A stretch of DNA of 64,000 nucleotides from Lamellibrachia satsuma (lineage: Eukaryota > Annelida > Polychaeta > Sabellida > Siboglinidae), in the NCBI GenBank assembly GCA_033239005.1, contig BSQZ01000105.1, positions 825,001 through 889,000 of the forward strand, in the 5' to 3' direction. The translations under genes were made by a program, and so were the position numbers. This document shows positions 63,401 to 64,000 of this stretch, in pieces (within the stretch, counting starts at the first letter, position 1; the number at the start of each line of letters is the position of its first letter). A model generated the notes under the pieces. It had not been told where the DNA came from. It ran no database searches and saw only the letters and a list, made by a program, of their open reading frames with translations.

Positions 63401-64000
63401 TCCTATGTTCTAACCACAACACCACTGCAACCTACACTGATCAACAGTGATAAGATGAAGATTTAACAAGATAAGGACAAAAATATGACGAAATAAGATT
63501 AGGATAAAGATGAGATCAAACAAGACTAGAGTAAAGAAGTGATGATAATATGATAAGTGAAAGTTTTATTAAAACTGTGACAAGCAGATTTGATAATTAA
63601 ACTATGATATTATAAGAATAATAAATATCGAGGAGGGTAAATAATAAGATCGTGATAAGATCAAATATGTCGCCAAAGAAATATTTATCAGTTGATATGT
63701 TCATAGGTTCACCTTGATTGGTTCTAAGAGAAGATGCAGTGTATTACAAATAAAATAGTTTTTAGCTTAGAGATTTTTACAAGTGACAGTCAATCAATGT
63801 ATTGGTCATCACTATAAATTATCTAGATTATTTAAACACAACACAAAATACACTGTATTCATATTGACATAATTGTCTAAAGCAATGATGGGAAACTGAG
63901 GTGCAAGTGCATGTCCACTTCTTGTGCATTTACTACCTGCATGTTTTCTGGCGGGTTCTGGCGGAAAGCTTCTCTTGCCTTGAGGAGGAGGAACTTTGAG
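33236..64000 (-). CDS. FANCM: Fanconi anaemia group M protein, ATP-dependent helicase/translocase (5' end beyond window)
   Basis: Twenty-two exons join in phase to about 2,060 codons: 64000-63937 (partial), 62882-62662, 61044-60917, 57228-57050, 56561-56355, 54160-53935, 53194-53058, 51835-51694, 51154-50954, 49648-49565, 49093-46277, 45393-45323, 44608-44452, 43169-42861, 42513-42016, 39077-39013, 38645-38531, 37922-37787, 35468-35389, 34874-34774, 34044-33950, 33383-33236. SF2 helicase motifs IV-VI, a long acidic middle with an RMI-binding-like FDLGF motif, an ERCC4 domain and a tandem HhH end are in FANCM order; identity with remembered human FANCM is clear in each. The protein remodels stalled forks and anchors the Fanconi core complex. 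Helicase motifs I-III lie beyond 64000. The 51694 donor appears to be GC. Introns are loaded with minisatellites. Confidence 0.93.
34078..34411. repeat. 33-bp minisatellite, 10 copies, in a FANCM intron
   Basis: CTGCTGCTGGAGCGGCTCCA plus AGAAAGACAAGGC, almost identical in all copies. It starts about 35 bp upstream (in the gene's direction) of the acceptor at 34044. Both strands are open, giving a coiled-coil-like [11 protein letters not shown] repeat on the plus strand that I treat as an artefact of the 33-bp period. Confidence 0.97.
34590..34760 (-). mobile_element. SINE copy (tRNA-like head)
   Basis: The minus strand has TGTGGTAGCTCTGCAGTTAG and GAACAC near the head. The body words ATGAACTGAAGCAAAGTGAG and TTTCCCAAGTTTTGC match the copies at 43.3, 53.4 and 63.3 kb. 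Confidence 0.6.
35507..36116. repeat. 68-bp minisatellite, 9 copies, beside a FANCM acceptor
   Basis: The unit is GTGATCCATCCATATACTGC through GCTGCCTGCTCGGCA. The array begins about 38 bp from the acceptor of the exon 35468-35389. Variants GCTGTAG/GCCGTAG and GGAGT/GGAGG are distributed in blocks. Confidence 0.97.
36190..36375. mobile_element. SINE-like fragment
   Basis: It shares GGGGTGAACGAAATTGCCCA with the SINE copies and has a GGGTTCGAAAT word at 36173 and ATCGGGGTTGTAACCC on the opposite strand, both B-box-like. Confidence 0.45.
36639..36725. mobile_element. Possible pogo/Tigger-like element end
   Basis: CAGTTGCACCTTGTTATTAC followed by CGTTATTACACGGATT and TATAACATGGTCGG resembles ends that repeat a TTATAACG word. 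No partner end was found. Confidence 0.35.
37787..39077 (-). CDS. FANCM: FANCM ERCC4 nuclease-like domain exons
   Basis: Three exons: 39077-39013 (VVFVDSREV), 38645-38531 ([19 protein letters not shown]) and 37922-37787 ([24 protein letters not shown]). The codon split across the second junction completes ERKLLSD. The XPF/Hef active-site signature GDxnERKxxxD is present except that the Gly before Asp is Cys. Confidence 0.9.
38905..38995. mobile_element. SINE body fragment
   Basis: CATTCAGCCATACTGCAATT and ACTGCACGAAGACGATT match the SINE copies at 43.3, 53.35 and 63.25 kb. Confidence 0.6.
39131..39207. repeat. 18-bp tandem repeat, about 4 copies
   Basis: ACATGTGCCCAAGTAGGA repeated about 55 bp upstream of the acceptor of the FANCM VDSREV exon. 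Confidence 0.95.
39400..39545 (-). mobile_element. Possible tRNA-derived SINE
   Basis: The minus strand has GGGGTTCAAATACCC (B-box-like) preceded by CTTAGCAGGGCACATTACCA as a head-like region. The body is not matched elsewhere in the window. Confidence 0.35.
39750..41220 (+). pseudogene. Degenerate open-frame region in a FANCM intron
   Basis: Protein-like stretches occur in changing frames on the plus strand ([20 protein letters not shown] near 39757; [12 protein letters not shown] repeats; [18 protein letters not shown] near 40573) with stops and shifts between. This could be a decayed retrocopy or transposon. I do not recognise the parent. Confidence 0.3.
40371..40551. repeat. 60-bp repeat, 3 copies
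   Basis: Units starting TCACGAGAATGTTTCGTGCA repeat at 60-bp spacing inside the degenerate open-frame region. Since 60 is a multiple of three, both strands stay open across it. Confidence 0.95.
41221..41275. repeat. 20-bp tandem repeat, about 3 copies
   Basis: ACACAATCAGCGGCCTA repeats three times in a FANCM intron. Confidence 0.85.
42484..42605 (-). repeat. Duplicated FANCM acceptor, 56 bp apart
   Basis: On the minus strand TACCAG|GATCAG occurs at the real exon start (42513) and at 42569, within two copies of a 56-bp unit. Splicing to the outer copy reads [10 protein letters not shown] and then TAA. Confidence 0.9.
43205..43482 (-). mobile_element. SINE copy
   Basis: The body words GTTCATTCCAACGC, GGAAGCATTCAGCCATG and GTGAACGAAATTGCC are shared with copies at 53.3 and 63.2 kb. 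The minus strand carries CCTGGGTTTGAACCAT (B-box-like). It lies between the FANCM 27-bp array and the next exon. Confidence 0.7.
43492..44470 (-). repeat. 27-bp minisatellite containing a FANCM splice donor, about 36 copies
   Basis: On the minus strand the unit reads CAGGGCATTGGTGAGTCAAC plus CCAATCT. The real donor of the exon ending at 44452 (CAGGGCATCG|GTGAGTCA) is the first unit of the array, so nearly every unit carries GTGAGT. The unit next to the exon is irregular, so intron retention meets a stop at about 44396. Confidence 0.96.
44740..44890. other. Very AT-rich low-complexity stretch
   Basis: Mostly A and T with AATAAATA-type words; intronic. Confidence 0.8.
46030..46205. repeat. 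27-bp tandem repeat, about 6 copies
   Basis: AATGGTGTCAGAAGTGGGAT plus AGCGTTA repeats with CGGT/CATT variants, 75 bp downstream of the giant FANCM exon's donor. Confidence 0.95.
46277..49093 (-). CDS. FANCM: FANCM giant central exon
   Basis: A 2,817-bp exon (939 codons, phase 1 at both ends), Ser/Asp/Glu-rich and mostly low in predicted structure. The acceptor is TATTTCAG|GAGAC and the donor [30 protein letters not shown], encoded near 47080-47135, resembles the human MM2 motif (FDLGF) that binds the RMI1-RMI2 part of the BLM dissolvasome; this role is inferred. An ATG is not needed: the frame is an internal exon. Confidence 0.93.
49985..50301 (+). pseudogene. LINE reverse transcriptase C-terminal fragment
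   Basis: [20 protein letters not shown] in one frame, then, after a one-base shift near 50070, [20 protein letters not shown] and [20 protein letters not shown]. These are the conserved last blocks of CR1/L2-type non-LTR retrotransposon proteins. In a FANCM intron, opposite to the gene. Confidence 0.85.
50726..50939 (-). mobile_element. MITE family M1 copy, shortened
   Basis: TA-CCGTATTTTTTTATC at the left and GATTGAATACGG-TA at the right. The minus strand reads CGTACATGCCCTAATTAGCA as in the other copies. It ends 15 bp from the FANCM donor at 50954. Confidence 0.8.
51385..51603 (+). pseudogene. LINE reverse transcriptase tail with CCHC-like motif
   Basis: [13 protein letters not shown], then after a stop [20 protein letters not shown] and [10 protein letters not shown]. 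The CDCGxxQTxxHLLxC block is typical of the C-terminal end of several metazoan LINE proteins. It carries an in-frame stop. Confidence 0.8.
52070..52605. repeat. ATGT tetranucleotide microsatellite, over 500 bp
   Basis: (TGTA)n with scattered ATGC and ACGT variants, three one-base interruptions (GTAGTATG) and otherwise pure runs. Met-Tyr-Val-Cys frames are artefacts. Confidence 0.98.
52615..52760 (+). mobile_element. Dispersed repeat family A, copy 3
   Basis: TTCAGGGGTTCATCTACAAC, GGGTCGT, AATTCACCCTGCTATTACCC and TTACCCTTTGTAGTTATTA match family A copies 1 and 2. It abuts the tetranucleotide array. Confidence 0.65.
53215..53560 (-). mobile_element. SINE copy
   Basis: The body shares GACCTGTTCATTC, TGGGAAGCATTCAGCCATGC and CAGGTACTCATTTATACAGC with the 43.3-kb copy. 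The minus-strand head has GCAGCGGTGCAGTGGTTAGA (A-box-like). Confidence 0.7.
53660..53860. mobile_element. SINE-related fragment
   Basis: TTCAAAGTGATTTACA, GACCTGTTAGTTGAATTCAA and CTCTGGTAAGTATTCTGCCA are diverged forms of the SINE body. Confidence 0.5.
54437..54482. repeat. AT microsatellite
   Basis: Uninterrupted (AT)n in a FANCM intron. Confidence 0.95.
54622..55643. mobile_element. hAT-like non-autonomous element with CGGGC-rich ends
   Basis: The ends are GTGCCCTGCACAGGCC and GGCCCGTGCAGGGCAC, an inverted repeat with one mismatch. Both subterminal regions are packed with GGGCC/CGGGC words and the middle is AT-rich with a duplicated AATAAAACAATACGT segment. Flanking GCCTGTAT and GCCCATAT may be a mutated 8-bp target duplication. 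No transposase is present. Confidence 0.7.
55690..55840. repeat. 20-bp tandem repeat, about 7 copies
   Basis: Units such as CACTGATGATACTGTACACC repeat with TACACC/TACATC/TACTTC variants. Confidence 0.92.
56355..57228 (-). CDS. FANCM: FANCM helicase domain 2 exons
   Basis: Exon 57228-57050 has [12 protein letters not shown] (motif IV region) and [10 protein letters not shown]. Exon 56561-56355 has [15 protein letters not shown] (motif V) and [14 protein letters not shown] (motif VI with the arginine fingers). All these residues are intact, so the ATPase half seen here looks functional. Confidence 0.95.
56630..56910. repeat. Degenerate TTGGTCCTAACTG repeats
   Basis: Loose repeats of a roughly 22-bp GGGGTTGGTCCTAACTG motif in a FANCM intron. 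Confidence 0.6.
57340..59910 (-). mobile_element. Dispersed repeat family A, copy 4, with internal array
   Basis: The left flank (ATATCCATTTATGCCTTGGT) and right flank (GACAATCAAAGCAAGGACGC through GTGAGGTGAATTTCAATAAA) line up with the single-copy element at 29390-29705. Between them one internal 56-bp segment has been amplified. Confidence 0.8.
57425..59790. repeat. 56-bp minisatellite, about 42 copies
   Basis: The unit is TAATACTGGCAGTTACAGTG then ACGTGTAGCAATGCCTTGCC and CTTGTGTTACATATCT. Variants (CAATGCC/CAACGCC/CGACGCC, ACTGG/ACCGG/ACTTG, ATATCT/ATAACT, TGTGTT/TGTCTT) occur in contiguous blocks, which suggests segmental unequal exchange. Confidence 0.98.
60598..60735. mobile_element. 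M1-like MITE fragment
   Basis: GTATCGCATTCGACATATTA and AGTGTACACCCCC match the M1 left end, but the interior differs and the right end is missing. Confidence 0.55.
60745..60920 (-). repeat. 28-bp repeat carrying a FANCM splice donor, 6 copies
   Basis: On the minus strand AGAATG|GTAAAGCAAATACTT recurs at 28-bp spacing. The plus-strand word CTTTACCATT is at 60771, 60799, 60827, 60855, 60883 and 60911; the last one is the donor of exon 61044-60917. A seventh, damaged unit lacks the GT. Confidence 0.96.
61150..61612. repeat. 25-bp minisatellite, about 18 copies
   Basis: TACAATTCCACACTATGCAC plus AACAT repeats in a FANCM intron, about 100 bp upstream of the acceptor at 61044. Because 25 is not a multiple of three and the unit lacks stops, all plus frames are open; I treat these as artefacts. 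Confidence 0.97.
61620..62661. other. FANCM intron remainder
   Basis: This holds two diverged copies of a roughly 200-bp segment (61630-61860 and 62370-62600) sharing TGCAACAGTGCC/GTCTCCAAAGGTGCC, GGTGCAAAAATCC and ACTGGCAC/ACTAGCAG words. Nothing else is recognised. Confidence 0.4.
63170..63445 (-). mobile_element. SINE copy
   Basis: The minus-strand head GCAGTGGTGTTGTGGTTAGA (A-box-like) is followed about 35 bp later by CACGGTTTGAATCCTC (B-box-like), then the family body with GAAGCATTCAGCAATGCCGC. This is the best-preserved Pol III layout in the window. Confidence 0.78.
63446..63936. other. FANCM intron, no further feature
   Basis: AT-rich with GATAAGAT-type words; nothing recognisable. 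Confidence 0.5.

Noticed and set aside
63365..63435. A tRNA gene on the minus strand
   Set aside because: It has A- and B-box-like words, but the cloverleaf arms do not pair well and the downstream body is shared with other dispersed copies, so it is a SINE head. The same applies at 18.7 kb.

Overview
The window is eukaryotic, metazoan nuclear DNA. It is AT-rich, its coding sequence is split into short exons with consistent GT-AG (rarely GC-AG) junctions, and introns and intergenic DNA are full of minisatellites, AT and ATGT microsatellites, tRNA-derived SINEs, LINE fragments and TA-flanked MITEs. Gene content (B3GALNT2 and FANCM orthologues, an F-box/WD40 gene) and repeat style suggest a marine invertebrate, perhaps a lophotrochozoan such as a mollusc; that placement is a guess. 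I reconstructed exons by hand from splice motifs, reading phase and remembered family sequences. No search was run.

Layout. 1-8.7 kb: no recognisable gene; CpG-rich patches, a 22-copy 38-bp array and a pogo/Tigger-like MITE. 8.75-18.4 kb (minus): an F-box plus seven-WD40 gene, a likely substrate adaptor of an SCF ubiquitin ligase. 18.4-20.0 kb: divergent intergenic spacer with a SINE, a long foldback and AT repeats. 20.0-29.9 kb (plus): a complete 12-exon B3GALNT2 gene (503 codons), including a small signal-anchor first exon. 29.9-33.2 kb: convergent spacer holding a minisatellite made from the end of the B3GALNT2 coding sequence. 33.2 kb to the window end (minus): 22 exons of FANCM, from just after its first helicase motifs to the stop codon; the 5' end lies beyond the window.

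The three genes do not form a pathway: ubiquitin-ligase substrate choice, glycosylation of alpha-dystroglycan-type substrates, and replication-fork repair. What links them is genome architecture. Several tandem repeats are built from exon edges. A 62-bp repeat copies the acceptor of B3GALNT2 exon 11 five times; a 61-bp repeat copies the end of its coding sequence about 16 times; 27-bp and 28-bp repeats copy two FANCM splice donors about 36 and 6 times; and two FANCM acceptors are duplicated (56 bp and 18 bp apart). Many decoy sites would add an early stop codon. This recurrent splice-junction minisatellite pattern is the most unusual feature here. Second is a FANCM ERCC4 domain that keeps an ERKxxxD nuclease signature which, from memory, human FANCM has lost.
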